The translations under genes were made by a program, and so were the position numbers. Below the pieces are notes generated by a model that saw nothing but the letters and a program-made list of their open reading frames with translations, searched no databases and was not told the DNA's origin. Positions 1 to 9,180 of a stretch of DNA of 64,000 nucleotides are shown here, piece by piece; the first letter of the stretch is position 1; each line of letters starts with the position of its first letter. The DNA is from Aquisediminimonas profunda (GTDB lineage Bacteria; Pseudomonadota; Alphaproteobacteria; Sphingomonadales; Sphingomonadaceae), in NCBI RefSeq assembly GCF_019443285.1, contig NZ_CP080327.1, positions 2,662,001 through 2,726,000 on the forward strand, written 5' to 3'.

Positions 1-1044
1 GCAGAAACGAACGAAACGCCCCGCCTTTTTCGAAGCTGCAATGTCGAGACAGCCTGCGAGCACCATTGGCTGGTTAGCGACCACGCCAATTGTCCGCCCT
101 TCGATCCGACCGAAGCCAACAATGATATTCCCGGCATGCGCCGGCTGAATTTCAAAGAAATCCCCTTCATCCAGCGTCTTCCGGATGACTTCGTGCATGT
201 CATAGGGCTGGTTGGCGTTGGCCGGGATCAGCGTATCAAGACTGTCTTCCTGACGATCCCATGGGTCGGCGGTTGGCCTCTCCGGGACCGGCATGCGGTT
301 GTTTTCCGGCAGGAAATCGAAGAAGTCACGCGCGGCGAGCAGGGCCTCGATATCGTTTTCGAACGCTACATCAGCGACGCCAGACTTGGTGGTGTGCGTG
401 ATCGCACCACCCAGTTCCTCCTGTGTCACGACTTCATTGGTCACGGTCTTCACAACGTCCGGGCCAGTCACGAACATATAGGAAGAGTCCTTCACCATGA
501 AGATGAAGTCAGTCATCGCAGGCGAATAGACTGCTCCGCCAGCGCACGGCCCCATGATCAGGCTGATCTGTGGCACAACCCCCGAAGCCAGCACATTGCG
601 CTGGAAGACCTCGGCATAGCCTCCGAGCGATGCCACGCCTTCCTGAATGCGCGCGCCTCCGGAGTCATTGAGCCCGATCACAGGCGCACCGACCTTCATT
701 GCATTGTCCATGACCTTGCAGATCTTTTGCGCGTGTCGCTCAGACAGCGAGCCACCGAAAACAGTGAAATCCTGGGAAAAGACAAAGACCAGCCGCCCGT
801 TGATAGTTCCCGATCCCGTGACGACTCCGTCACCCATGAATTTCGTATCCTGCATCCCGAAGTCGACGCAATTGTGCTCGACATACATATCGAGTTCTTC
901 GAACGACCCTTCGTCGAGCAGGATTTCGAGCCGCTCGCGCGCCGTCAGACGCCCTTTTGCGTGCTGCGCATCAATCCGCTTCTGGCCACCGCCCATGCGT
1001 GCCGCGGCGCGGCGCTTTTCAAGTTCTGCAATATTGGAGGACAT
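1..1044 (-). CDS. pccB: Acyl-CoA (propionyl-CoA) carboxylase beta subunit, 3' end outside the window
   Basis: Carboxyltransferase subunit of a biotin-dependent acyl-CoA carboxylase, probably making methylmalonyl-CoA from propionyl-CoA in the cytoplasm. The visible 348 codons begin at the ATG at 1044 (reverse strand) and read [20 protein letters not shown]; the remaining C-terminal part lies off the window. The crotonase-like carboxyltransferase core is plain: [13 protein letters not shown] near residues 124-136 and [16 protein letters not shown] near 165-180. It is divergent from an ScfR-type regulator, with 105 bp between them holding repeated TTTGCAAA-like sites, so control by that regulator is likely. 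Propionyl-CoA specificity is inferred from similarity and context; a methylcrotonyl- or geranyl-CoA enzyme is less likely. Confidence 0.9.
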   Translation of the reverse strand, partial: MSSNIAELEKRRAAARMGGGQKRIDAQHAKGRLTARERLEILLDEGSFEELDMYVEHNCVDFGMQDTKFMGDGVVTGSGTINGRLVFVFSQDFTVFGGSLSERHAQKICKVMDNAMKVGAPVIGLNDSGGARIQEGVASLGGYAEVFQRNVLASGVVPQISLIMGPCAGGAVYSPAMTDFIFMVKDSSYMFVTGPDVVKTVTNEVVTQEELGGAITHTTKSGVADVAFENDIEALLAARDFFDFLPENNRMPVPERPTADPWDRQEDSLDTLIPANANQPYDMHEVIRKTLDEGDFFEIQPAHAGNIIVGFGRIEGRTIGVVANQPMVLAGCLDIAASKKAGRFVRFC

Positions 1045-1084
1045 AGACTTCCCCTATTTGAAAGGAGCCGTCTTCTGCTGATCC

Positions 1085-1138
1085 AATGCAAAAGGCAAAT
1101 GTGAATTTGCAAAGTTGCAAAGTCGCATTTTGCAAATT
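1085..1138. promoter_or_regulatory. Cluster of TTTGCAAA-like operator half-sites between pccB and the ScfR-type regulator
   Basis: The divergent intergenic region carries AATGCAAAAG (1085-1094), AATTTGCAAAG (1104-1114), GTTGCAAAG (1114-1122) and ATTTTGCAAATT (1127-1138). The last is a near-palindrome. The shared TTTGCAAA core matches what is known of the binding site of RamB, the actinobacterial relative of ScfR regulators. The likely role is autoregulation and control of pccB; binding is inferred. Confidence 0.55.
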
Positions 1139-1149
1139 ATCACGGCATC

Positions 1150-2550
1150 ATGAACAAGCGCCGCATCTTCGCCGGGGAACGTCTCAGGAGCTTGCGCGAC
1201 AGTCGCGATCTCAAGCAAGCCGACATGGCAGCACGGCTTGGCATCAGCGTGTCCTACCTGTCACAACTGGAGCACAACGACCGCCCGTTGACACCCGCCC
1301 TACTTGAAGCGCTCTCCCGCGATTTCCCGATCGATTGGGATGCGTTTGAGGAGGATACGGCAACCCGGCGCTTTGCAGCCCTGCGAGAAGCAGCGGCCGA
1401 CCCGCTTTTTACCACCGCCCTGTCCCCCGAGCAGCTGACGCGCTTTGCCGAGCAGCAGCCAGTGCTCGCCGACCAGTTCATTCAACTGCATGCAGCGTAT
1501 CGGCGCGCTGGCGAGCGCATCCAGATTGTTGACGAGGCGATGTCGAGCGACAATGTCGGCGGCAGTCGACTGCCCTGGGAAGAGGTCCGCGACTGGTTTC
1601 ACGATGCCGGAAACTATGTCGATCCCCTGGATCGCGCTGCCGAAGCATTGGCCATGCGGCTCAAGGGTTTCAGCCCCACAACCGCTGCGCTCGAACAATA
1701 TCTCCGGCAGGATCTTGGCATTTCACTCGTGTACCAATCCGTTGCCGGGCTGCGTGAATTTGACGCGACAATGCGCCACTTGGTGATTGATCAGGGCCAA
1801 CCGTCTGAAGGCCAGCGGTTTCAACTAGCCCATCAGCTTGCTGCGCTGGCCTTGCGAGAAGAAATATCCGGTGTGGTTGAGAACGCGAAATTGCGCACCG
1901 CAGCAGCAAGGCAATTGCTGTTCGTGGGGCTTGCAAATTATGCAGCTGGCGCATTGCTCATGCCCTACACGCGCTTCCGGGACACCGCGCGAACGGTGCG
2001 GCATGATATTGACCGACTTCGGCAAAGTTTTGGTGTCAGTTTTGAACAAGCTTGCCACCGCTTGTCGACACTGCAGCGGCCTGCACAGCGCGGGATACCG
2101 TTCTTTTTTTGCAGGGTAGACATGGCGGGCAATATCACAAAGCGCCACTCGGCGACGCGACTTCAGTTTGCCCGCTTTGGCGGCGCCTGCCCCCTTTGGG
2201 TCGTGCATGAGGCCGTGGCGATTCCAGACAGAATTCTAGTGCAGTTGGCAGAGACGCCCGATGGTGTCCGGTATGTGTCGATGGCCAAGGGCCTGGTCAA
2301 ACCGTCTGGTCGCTATGACCGCAACCCAAGGCGCTATGCCGTTGCTTTGGGTTGCGAAGCAGACCATGCGCGGGAATTCATCTATGCCGACGGCCTTGAC
2401 GTTGGGACGGGGCGCGCTGCAACCAAGATCGGGATATCGTGCCGCCTCTGTCCGCGAGACGATTGCGACCAGCGGGCATTCCCGCCTTCAGATCGCGGAA
2501 TCATTGTCGATCCCGACCGCCGGGAAATTGTTCCTTACCGGATCGGCTAG
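1150..2550 (+). CDS. ScfR/RamB-type XRE-family short-chain fatty acyl-CoA regulator
   Basis: Cytoplasmic transcription factor of 466 residues. An XRE-type helix-turn-helix fills about residues 9-62 (GERLRSLRDSRDLKQADMAA then SYLSQLEHNDR). An IrrE/M78-like middle region follows, and the C-terminal domain typical of short-chain fatty acyl regulators ends with a cysteine cluster CRLCPRDDCDQRAFPP (Cys431, 434, 439). Relatives (ScfR/RamB/MccR) sense acyl-CoA or methylcitrate-pathway state and control propionate and acetate genes. The divergent pccB and the nearby acs fit that job. The start is the ATG just after the intergenic operator cluster. The stop overlaps the convergent SDR gene by 4 bp. 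Confidence 0.85.
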   Translation: MNKRRIFAGERLRSLRDSRDLKQADMAARLGISVSYLSQLEHNDRPLTPALLEALSRDFPIDWDAFEEDTATRRFAALREAAADPLFTTALSPEQLTRFAEQQPVLADQFIQLHAAYRRAGERIQIVDEAMSSDNVGGSRLPWEEVRDWFHDAGNYVDPLDRAAEALAMRLKGFSPTTAALEQYLRQDLGISLVYQSVAGLREFDATMRHLVIDQGQPSEGQRFQLAHQLAALALREEISGVVENAKLRTAAARQLLFVGLANYAAGALLMPYTRFRDTARTVRHDIDRLRQSFGVSFEQACHRLSTLQRPAQRGIPFFFCRVDMAGNITKRHSATRLQFARFGGACPLWVVHEAVAIPDRILVQLAETPDGVRYVSMAKGLVKPSGRYDRNPRRYAVALGCEADHAREFIYADGLDVGTGRAATKIGISCRLCPRDDCDQRAFPPSDRGIIVDPDRREIVPYRIG

Positions 2551-3563
2551 ACTTTCACGAGACCAAGATCGATCAAGCTGTTCGCACAGTCGATGATCGA
2601 CTCCTCTTCAGGCCGAGTTTTCCAGCCAAGCGTCCTGAGGGCGTGACTTGCGTCCATGTTTCGCGTTTTGCCCAATTCGCCGGTGACTTGCTTCACGGCA
2701 GGGTCAAAAAGCGCGAAGAACCGTACAAGAAATGCCGGAAGTCCGCGCACTGGCACCTTCTTCGCCCGCTCTCCGAGCCCGGATTTCAAGACACGTGCAA
2801 CGTCTATCATCTTGAGAAATCGGCCGGAAGCGATGAAGCGCTCACCGGCCATGTCGGGCGCCGAAAGCGCTTTGACATGCAAGTCTGCAACATCGCGGAC
2901 ATCGACAATGCCAAAGCCGATATCCGGGCAGCCCGGCATCGCGCCTTCAAGGAGCTTCTTCACCCGTTCAATCGAGGTTGACATGTCGCGACCCCAAACA
3001 GGACCGATAACTGCCGTCGGGTTTATGGCGCAAAATTCCATGCCATTGCCCTCTGCAGCAACCCAATCCCGAGCAGCCCGCTCTGCTATGGTTTTGGACC
3101 GAATGTAGGGGTAGGCATCGGGACTCGTCGCGTCGGTCCAATCCGCTTCGGTGAAGGTGCGAATCCTTTCGGGATGGCCATAAGCAATGGCCGCCGCCGA
3201 CGATGTCATGACGAAGCGCTTCACCCCTGCCGCTTTCGCCACTCGCAGAACCCGCAATGCGCCGTCACGCGCGGGAATGATCAGTTCATCTTCATGCTTC
3301 GGCAATGCTGCCGGAAAGGGCGAAGCCACATGGGCAACATGGCTGCAGCCTGCCGTGGCTTCCGCCCACCCTTGATCAGACCCCAGATCTGCGGCGAAGA
3401 ACTTCACTTTGGCATTTTCCACCGCAAGCAAATCCCGGACATCCGCTTCCTTCGAAAGATTACGGATCGTAGTTTGAACCGACCATCCTTCTGCAACCAG
3501 TTGGCGAATGAGGAATCCGGCGATGTAACCACTGCCGCCAGTGACCAAGACGGTGCCTGTCAT
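2547..3563 (-). CDS. Extended-SDR NAD(P)-dependent epimerase/reductase, dihydroflavonol-4-reductase-like
   Basis: Soluble NAD(P)H-linked oxidoreductase of 338 residues. The N-terminal Rossmann motif VTGGSGYIAG (7-16), Ser121/122 and the catalytic pair Tyr153-x3-Lys157 (YIRSK) place it in the extended short-chain dehydrogenases, closest in look to dihydroflavonol-4-reductase-like proteins. Members of that group reduce varied aldehydes and ketones, so the substrate cannot be named. It runs convergent to the ScfR gene and divergent from acs, with about 120 bp in which both promoters must lie. Confidence 0.8.
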   Translation of the reverse strand: MTGTVLVTGGSGYIAGFLIRQLVAEGWSVQTTIRNLSKEADVRDLLAVENAKVKFFAADLGSDQGWAEATAGCSHVAHVASPFPAALPKHEDELIIPARDGALRVLRVAKAAGVKRFVMTSSAAAIAYGHPERIRTFTEADWTDATSPDAYPYIRSKTIAERAARDWVAAEGNGMEFCAINPTAVIGPVWGRDMSTSIERVKKLLEGAMPGCPDIGFGIVDVRDVADLHVKALSAPDMAGERFIASGRFLKMIDVARVLKSGLGERAKKVPVRGLPAFLVRFFALFDPAVKQVTGELGKTRNMDASHALRTLGWKTRPEEESIIDCANSLIDLGLVKV

Positions 3564-3684
3564 TGCGAATATCCCTCCATTTTCCTCTGGTTAGTAGCAG
3601 TTCAAAACGCATTCAATCGCTTATCGGGGCTTGCCCTGAACGACGGGTTAGCCAATAGACGCACCGATAGACTTGGAGTGCAGG

Positions 3685-5625
3685 ATGGACGGACAGGACC
3701 TTTACCCGGTTCCGGCGGAATGGGCCAAAAAGGCGCGTGTCAACGCTGACAAATATACCCAACTCTATGGCCGAGCATTGGGAGACCCCGGAACTTTCTG
3801 GCTGGAGCAGGCCAAGAGGCTCGACTGGATCAAGCGTCCTGAAATTGCAGGCGATTGGTCGTTCGACGCCACGACCTTTCACATTCAATGGTTTTCAGAC
3901 GGAAAACTCAACGCAACTGCCAATTGCATTGACCGCCACCTTGCAACGCGCGGCGAACAGATCGCCATCATCTGGGAGCCGGACGATCCCAGGGAACAGC
4001 CCCGCAAGTTCACCTATCGCCAACTACATGCAGAAGTGTGCCGCTTTGCCAACGTATTGAAGGCCCAAGGCGTACAAAAGGGCGATCGGGTCACCATCTA
4101 CATGCCGATGATCCCGGAGGCGGCTTTTGCGCTGCTGGCATGTGCGCGCATCGGGGCCATCCACTCGGTCATTTTCGGCGGCTTTTCTCCAGACTCAATC
4201 GCTGGTCGTGTGCAGGACTGCGATTCTGCCTATATCGTGACAGCCGACGAAGGCCGCCGGGGCGGAAAGACGGTTCCACTCAAGGCCAATGTCGACGAAG
4301 CAGCTCCGCAGTGCCCAAGCCTGAAGCAAGTCATCGTCGTCAAGGCAACTGGCAATCACGTCGTCATGCAGCCCGGGCGAGATATCTGGTACCACGAAGC
4401 CGCTGCATCAGTGCCTGACACGTGCCCAATCGAACCGATGGGTGCGGAAGATCCGCTGTTTATTCTCTACACATCGGGGTCAACGGGAAAGCCCAAGGGA
4501 GTCCTCCATACCACCGGTGGTTATCTCCTCTGGGCAAGCCTTACTCACGAGCTGGCGTTCGACTACCGGGCTGGAGACATCTGGTGGTGCGCAGCCGATA
4601 TCGGCTGGGTGACGGGGCACAGTTACATTCTCTATGGGCCACTCGCCAACGGTGCTACAACACTTATGTACGAAGGCGTGCCGAATTGGCCAACGCCTTC
4701 ACGCATTTGGGAAGTTGTCGACCGACACCAGGTCCATACACTCTATACAGCGCCAACTGCCCTTCGCGCACTCATGCGGGAAGGCGACGAATTCGTTACA
4801 AAAACGTCCCGTAAATCTTTGAAGTTATTGGGAACAGTAGGCGAACCGATCAACCCGGAAGCCTGGCGCTGGTATCACAGCGTTGTTGGGGAAGGACGCT
4901 GCCCGATCATCGACACGTGGTGGCAGACCGAAACGGGAGCGGCGTTGATAGCACCCATGCCCGGCGCAACGGACCTGAAGCCCGGTTCTGCCACCAAACC
5001 GATGCCTGGTATCGAGCCACAGCTTGTCGATGCGGACGGCAAAGTCCTTCATGGCGCGACCAGCGGCAATCTCTGCATCACCCGTAGTTGGCCGGGTCAG
5101 ATGAGGACTGTCTGGAACGATCACCAGCGCTTTTTCGAAACCTATTTCACCACCTACCCGGGCAAATATTTTACAGGGGACGGCGCGAGGCGTGATGAAG
5201 ACGGCTATTGGTGGATTACAGGCCGAGTGGATGACGTCATAAATGTCTCTGGCCATCGCATGGGGACGGCTGAAGTCGAAAGCGCGCTTGTGTTGCATCC
5301 CAAAGTCGCAGAAGCGGCAGTGGTTGGCTACCCGCACGACATCAAGGGCCAAGGTATCTATGCCTATGTCACGCTCAATTCTGGAGAAACTGCCAGTGAG
5401 GCACTCCGGAAGGACTTGAGCAGTTGGGTTCGCAAAGAGATCGGTCCGATCGCGACACCGGATGCAATCCAGTTCGCCCCTGGACTGCCCAAGACACGAT
5501 CCGGCAAAATCATGCGACGCATTCTGAGGAAAATTGCCGAGGGAGATGTCAGCAATCTCGGCGATACGACCACCCTTGCTGATCCGTCTGTCGTCGATGA
5601 CCTGGTTGCGAACCGGGTGGCGTGA
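3685..5625 (+). CDS. acs: Acetate-CoA ligase (acetyl-CoA synthetase)
   Basis: AMP-forming ligase turning acetate, ATP and CoA into acetyl-CoA; 646 residues, the family's normal length. The P-loop-like [11 protein letters not shown] lies at about 262-272. The acetate pocket looks acetate-type rather than propionate-type: WVTG (Val309, Thr310), GTVGEP (Val385) and WWQTETG (Trp412/413). The C-terminal [11 protein letters not shown] holds Lys608, the lysine that is acetylated to switch off the family. The ATG at 3685 is preferred over an upstream TTG because GGAG lies 6 bases ahead of it. The stop overlaps the next gene's ATG (TGATG), so the two are translationally coupled. Confidence 0.95.
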   Translation: MDGQDLYPVPAEWAKKARVNADKYTQLYGRALGDPGTFWLEQAKRLDWIKRPEIAGDWSFDATTFHIQWFSDGKLNATANCIDRHLATRGEQIAIIWEPDDPREQPRKFTYRQLHAEVCRFANVLKAQGVQKGDRVTIYMPMIPEAAFALLACARIGAIHSVIFGGFSPDSIAGRVQDCDSAYIVTADEGRRGGKTVPLKANVDEAAPQCPSLKQVIVVKATGNHVVMQPGRDIWYHEAAASVPDTCPIEPMGAEDPLFILYTSGSTGKPKGVLHTTGGYLLWASLTHELAFDYRAGDIWWCAADIGWVTGHSYILYGPLANGATTLMYEGVPNWPTPSRIWEVVDRHQVHTLYTAPTALRALMREGDEFVTKTSRKSLKLLGTVGEPINPEAWRWYHSVVGEGRCPIIDTWWQTETGAALIAPMPGATDLKPGSATKPMPGIEPQLVDADGKVLHGATSGNLCITRSWPGQMRTVWNDHQRFFETYFTTYPGKYFTGDGARRDEDGYWWITGRVDDVINVSGHRMGTAEVESALVLHPKVAEAAVVGYPHDIKGQGIYAYVTLNSGETASEALRKDLSSWVRKEIGPIATPDAIQFAPGLPKTRSGKIMRRILRKIAEGDVSNLGDTTTLADPSVVDDLVANRVA

Positions 5626-6035
5626 TGCCGGACTGGCAGGGACAATGCCTGTGCGGTGCAGTGCGTTACATACTCTTAGGACCGTTGAGCGAAGTTGCTC
5701 TTTGCCATTGCAGCCACTGCCGGAAGAGCAACGGTGGTGCCTTCAATGTGGGCGTCATAGTCAAAACCGAGCAGGTGCAGTTTGAATCCATGAACGGCAT
5801 CCGGGAATATGAGAGCTCGCCCGGCAAATTCCGAGCCTTTTGCAGCACCTGCGGCTCACCCGTTTACAGCCGAAAGGCGAGCTCACCAAGCGATCTTCGC
5901 TTGCGTGGTGGCCTCATTGAAAACCTGCCTCAAGCCAAGAACCTGCATCATATCCACTTTGATGATCGATGGCCGTGGATTGATACTATTGCAGACGCCC
6001 CCGATGATTCAGCGGTGAACAGCGCTCAATCCTGA
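5625..6035 (+). CDS. GFA/CENP-V domain zinc-binding protein
   Basis: Small protein (136 residues) with the cysteine pattern of the glutathione-dependent formaldehyde-activating enzyme (GFA) fold: CLCGAVRY (Cys8, Cys10), CHCSHCRKSNG (Cys27, 29, 32) and FCSTCGSPVYS near residues 72-82. These cysteines bind zinc in known members. Most GFA-domain proteins have no proven formaldehyde activity, so the function is open. It starts at the ATG overlapping the acs stop codon, which implies co-transcription with acs. Confidence 0.8.
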   Translation: MPDWQGQCLCGAVRYILLGPLSEVALCHCSHCRKSNGGAFNVGVIVKTEQVQFESMNGIREYESSPGKFRAFCSTCGSPVYSRKASSPSDLRLRGGLIENLPQAKNLHHIHFDDRWPWIDTIADAPDDSAVNSAQS

Positions 6036-6075
6036 CCGACTTAAAACCGGGTGTCGGTGCCACTATATCTTGCCA

Positions 6076-6876
6076 ATGCAAAATTCCATTTCGATACAGC
6101 CAAGTCTTTACATTCCGCATGGCGGCGGCCCCTGCTTCTTCATGGACGATCCTTATGGATTGTGGACAAGCATGGAAGCCTATTTACGCGCGGTTCCCGA
6201 GACACTGCCCGCTTTGCCCAAAGCAATCCTTGTCATTTCGGCGCATTGGGAAACAGACGGCTTCTCGCTTACCGGGGCCTCGCAACCTTCGCTGGTCTAT
6301 GACTATTACAATTTTCCCCCGCACACCTACGCGCTGCGCTACGACGCGCCCGGTGCACCGGAATTGGCGCAAGCTGCAGTTTCGCTCCTGTCGGAGGCTG
6401 GCTTGCAAGCCAATGTGGATTTCGACCGGGGACTCGATCATGGTGTGTTTGTGCCGCTTAAAGTGGCATTTCCGGAAGCCAACATCCCTGTTGTCGAAAT
6501 GTCGCTCGACAAGAGCCTTGATCCGGAGCTTCATCTGGCAGCTGGTCGGGCCCTGTCGCCATTGCGATCGGAGGGAATCCTCATCATCGGTTCCGGCATG
6601 AGTTTTCACAACATGCGCGCCTACGGAGACAAGCATGCGACTGCTCCATCAAGAGCGTTTGACGAATGGCTAACGGATGCTTCGTTGGCAGAAGCGTCCG
6701 GTCGCGCCAAGCAACTCGCACGCTGGTCAGACAGTCCTTTCGGGCGCTTTTCGCACCCGCGCGAAGAGCATCTGCTCCCGCTGATGGCCGCAGCCGGGGC
6801 CTCATCATCGCCCGGCGTCCGCCAATTCAGCGATATCGTCCTTGAAACAGCAATCTCCGGGTATTCATTCGCTTGA
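6076..6876 (+). CDS. DODA-type class III extradiol ring-cleavage dioxygenase family protein (YgiD-like)
   Basis: Protein of 266 residues from the LigB/DODA superfamily, which uses a non-haem metal to open catechol-type rings. Family marks are IPHGGGPCFFMDDP at the N-terminus, ILVISAHWE, the GLDHGVFVPLK segment and LIIGSGMSFHNMRAY. Histidines in these blocks are the expected metal ligands and acid/base. Bacterial relatives such as YgiD act on DOPA, but physiological substrates are rarely known. An in-frame TTG at 6070 is an alternative start; neither has a good ribosome site. It follows the GFA gene by 40 bp and may belong to the acs transcript. Confidence 0.8.
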   Translation: MQNSISIQPSLYIPHGGGPCFFMDDPYGLWTSMEAYLRAVPETLPALPKAILVISAHWETDGFSLTGASQPSLVYDYYNFPPHTYALRYDAPGAPELAQAAVSLLSEAGLQANVDFDRGLDHGVFVPLKVAFPEANIPVVEMSLDKSLDPELHLAAGRALSPLRSEGILIIGSGMSFHNMRAYGDKHATAPSRAFDEWLTDASLAEASGRAKQLARWSDSPFGRFSHPREEHLLPLMAAAGASSSPGVRQFSDIVLETAISGYSFA

Positions 6877-6881
6877 CGCAA

Positions 6882-8234
6882 CTATTTGAGGAGGACGAGT
6901 TCCTCCGCCATGCTCGGATGCAGCGCCACCGTATCGTCGAAAGCTGACTTTGTCAGGCCGGCCTTGACTGCAATTGCAGCAGCCTGGAGTATCTCGGAAC
7001 TGTCAGGTCCTATCAGGTGAAGGCCAACAACTGTTTCCTCGGGGCCCGCTGTAATCATCTTGTAGAGACCCCGCTCCTGACGTCCTGACACGACGTTCTT
7101 CATAGGACGAAAATCGCTGCGGTAGACTTTCACCACGTCGCCATGTTCCTTGCGCGCTTGGGTTTCCGTCAGACCAACGCCGGAAATGGGAGGGCTGGCA
7201 AACACCGCAGTCGGGATCGAACGATAATCGACCGTCCGCTTGAGGCCGCCAAACACAGTATCGGCAAAGGCATGACCTTCGCGGATCGCGACAGGGGTGA
7301 GCTGGACGCGATTGGTCACATCACCAACGGCATAGATACTGTCGACTGAGGACCTGTTGTATTCATCGACAACAACTGCACCGTCCTTGTCGAGCGCAAC
7401 GCCTGCAGCTTCGAGTCCCAAGCCGCTCGTGTTGGGATTTCGACCCGTTGCCCACAGTACAAGGTCGGTTTCGAACTCCCCTTGCTCGCCGCCATCAACA
7501 ACCAGGCTGCCATCTTCAGTGCGTGAAATCGATTTGAAGGGAAAATTGAAACGAAGGTCAATTCCCTTCTTGCGCGTCAGATCGACCAGGTGGTCGACAA
7601 TTTCCTCGTCATATCCTCGCAGCATCCGGTCTCCTCGCGTTACGAGGGTCACATGGACTCCAAACGCATGAAGGATGCCGGCGAACTCATTGGCAATATA
7701 GCCAGCCCCCGCAATGATGGCCCTGCGAGGAAGCGTCTCCAGGTGGAATATCTCGTTCGATGTAATGCCCAGTTCCGCTCCGGGCACATCCGGGCGCGCG
7801 GGCCATGCGCCTGTCGCAACTAGAATAGTTCGTGCGCTTATTTCCCGCCCACTCGCCAGCCGAACAGAATTCGGTCCGGAAATGGTTGCCCGCTCTTCAA
7901 AAATCTCGACGCGATTATTGTCCAGGCCCTGAGTGTAGAGGCCTTCAAGTCGCGAGACATCCTTCTGGACGAGATCCCTGAGGCGTGGCCAATTGAAGCG
8001 CGCACCTTCGATATCCCAACCAAAGCTGGCGGCATCATGAAGATCTTCGGCAAAATGCGCGCCGTAAACGAGCATCTTTTTCGGAACGCAGCCGCGAATG
8101 ACGCAGGTTCCGCCAACGCGATATTCCTCAGCCACAGCAACACGGGCGCCATGCTGGGCAGAAATGCGTGCAGCCCTCACTCCGCCTGAACCAGCACCAA
8201 TGACAAACAGGTCAAAATCAAAAGTCATGTTCAA
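6882..8234 (-). CDS. gor: Glutathione-disulfide reductase
   Basis: FAD-dependent disulfide oxidoreductase of 450 residues that regenerates reduced glutathione with NADPH in the cytoplasm. The FAD motif (VIGAGSGGVRAA) sits at the N-terminus, followed by the redox-active pair in GGTCVIRGCVPKK. A second Rossmann fold begins with IIAGAGYIANEFAG, and the C-terminal HPSMAEELVLL carries the catalytic His-Glu pair donated across the dimer. The RGCVPKKMLVYG context and the SGGVRAAR lead are those of glutathione rather than mercuric or lipoamide reductases. Convergent with the dioxygenase gene, 5 bp apart. Confidence 0.92.
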   Translation of the reverse strand: MNMTFDFDLFVIGAGSGGVRAARISAQHGARVAVAEEYRVGGTCVIRGCVPKKMLVYGAHFAEDLHDAASFGWDIEGARFNWPRLRDLVQKDVSRLEGLYTQGLDNNRVEIFEERATISGPNSVRLASGREISARTILVATGAWPARPDVPGAELGITSNEIFHLETLPRRAIIAGAGYIANEFAGILHAFGVHVTLVTRGDRMLRGYDEEIVDHLVDLTRKKGIDLRFNFPFKSISRTEDGSLVVDGGEQGEFETDLVLWATGRNPNTSGLGLEAAGVALDKDGAVVVDEYNRSSVDSIYAVGDVTNRVQLTPVAIREGHAFADTVFGGLKRTVDYRSIPTAVFASPPISGVGLTETQARKEHGDVVKVYRSDFRPMKNVVSGRQERGLYKMITAGPEETVVGLHLIGPDSSEILQAAAIAVKAGLTKSAFDDTVALHPSMAEELVLLK

Positions 8235-8315
8235 ACTCCGCTTCGACCTTGGACTTAAGGGTGCCCCCCATGAGCCGCCAATGCCTTTTTGCTATCACAG
8301 TGATCGACTTGGCTT

Positions 8316-9164
8316 TCAACGAGGTTGAAGCCAGAGCTTGCGTCCCGGGAAATCCGTTACAATGATGAAGTGTCGAAGCTGCTTCACACCGACATTGGCG
8401 TCGCTTTGGCTGTCTTGATCTTCGATTGCTGCGGGAACCCTCCCAAACGTCTTGCCAGCGATAGAGATGCTTCCAAGTGAGACAATATCGCGGTCTACAG
8501 AACCGCCAATACCTCCGCCCTTTTTACGCGTCAAAATCCTGCCCGGCGCACTTATGCCCAAGCGATCTGCAGCCTGACGTCCAATCATCATCTCACTTCC
8601 ATTGCCAAGATCAAACGCCGCCTGCACTCCTGAATGCCCCTCAATTGCAATGGGAAAGACTTCGATTCCGCGGAACGTGACCAGCGGCAGCATCACGCCC
8701 TTTGGTCGCACTGATTGCGACAGTTTCGAAATCTTGCCGCGTTCAATATCCAATTTGAATCGACCGGCATCAAAGAGCTCGCGGCCAAGGATCACCGCGA
8801 CCTTTGTACCGACCAACCTCTGGGAGAGCTCATCAAGGTCAAGCACAGCGACCGTTAAACCCTTGAGATCAGTTCCCACAGCATGGATATCGACGCCATT
8901 TGCGAATTGCGCCTTGTCCTCTCCGCCTGATCCTTTGACAGTTTCATGGCCTTCCTGTTCAACCCCGATGGCTTTTGCAAAGTCATCATCAATCAATGTC
9001 AACTCGGCAGCGGAGTCTAGAAGGGCTTCCGTGCTTCGGCCATTCACGGTCACCGGTATGAATATCCGATCACCCCGCACAATGAGCTGCTGTTCACGGT
9101 TGGCCGCCACGGCAGGATGCACAAATCCCGCCAAAAAAAGCAGTGCAGCAAGCCTCCCAAGCAT
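8316..9164 (-). CDS. Exported retropepsin-like aspartic protease family protein
   Basis: Protein of 282 residues with an N-terminal signal peptide (MLGRLAALLFLAGFVHPAVA, cleavage after AVA), so probably periplasmic. The first half holds a retropepsin-like active-site sequence ALLDSAAELTLID. The second half holds a related FDLGNGSEMMIG, suggesting two half-sites in one chain instead of a homodimer. The ATG at 9164 is chosen because it opens the signal peptide; longer in-frame reading runs into the end of pgi. It lies 16 bp behind the pgi stop and may be co-transcribed with it. Targets are unknown; activity is inferred from the motifs only. Confidence 0.7.
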   Translation of the reverse strand: MLGRLAALLFLAGFVHPAVAANREQQLIVRGDRIFIPVTVNGRSTEALLDSAAELTLIDDDFAKAIGVEQEGHETVKGSGGEDKAQFANGVDIHAVGTDLKGLTVAVLDLDELSQRLVGTKVAVILGRELFDAGRFKLDIERGKISKLSQSVRPKGVMLPLVTFRGIEVFPIAIEGHSGVQAAFDLGNGSEMMIGRQAADRLGISAPGRILTRKKGGGIGGSVDRDIVSLGSISIAGKTFGRVPAAIEDQDSQSDANVGVKQLRHFIIVTDFPGRKLWLQPR

Positions 9165-9180
9165 CGCTATTGTGCGCAAT

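Noticed and set aside
136-1104. Long plus-strand open frame over pccB
   Set aside because: It is antisense to a clearly recognisable carboxyltransferase and has no family-like sequence.
3564-3684. ScfR-type operator in front of acs
   Set aside because: No TTTGCAAA-like site is present between the SDR and acs genes, so direct control of acs by the neighbouring regulator is not supported by sequence.
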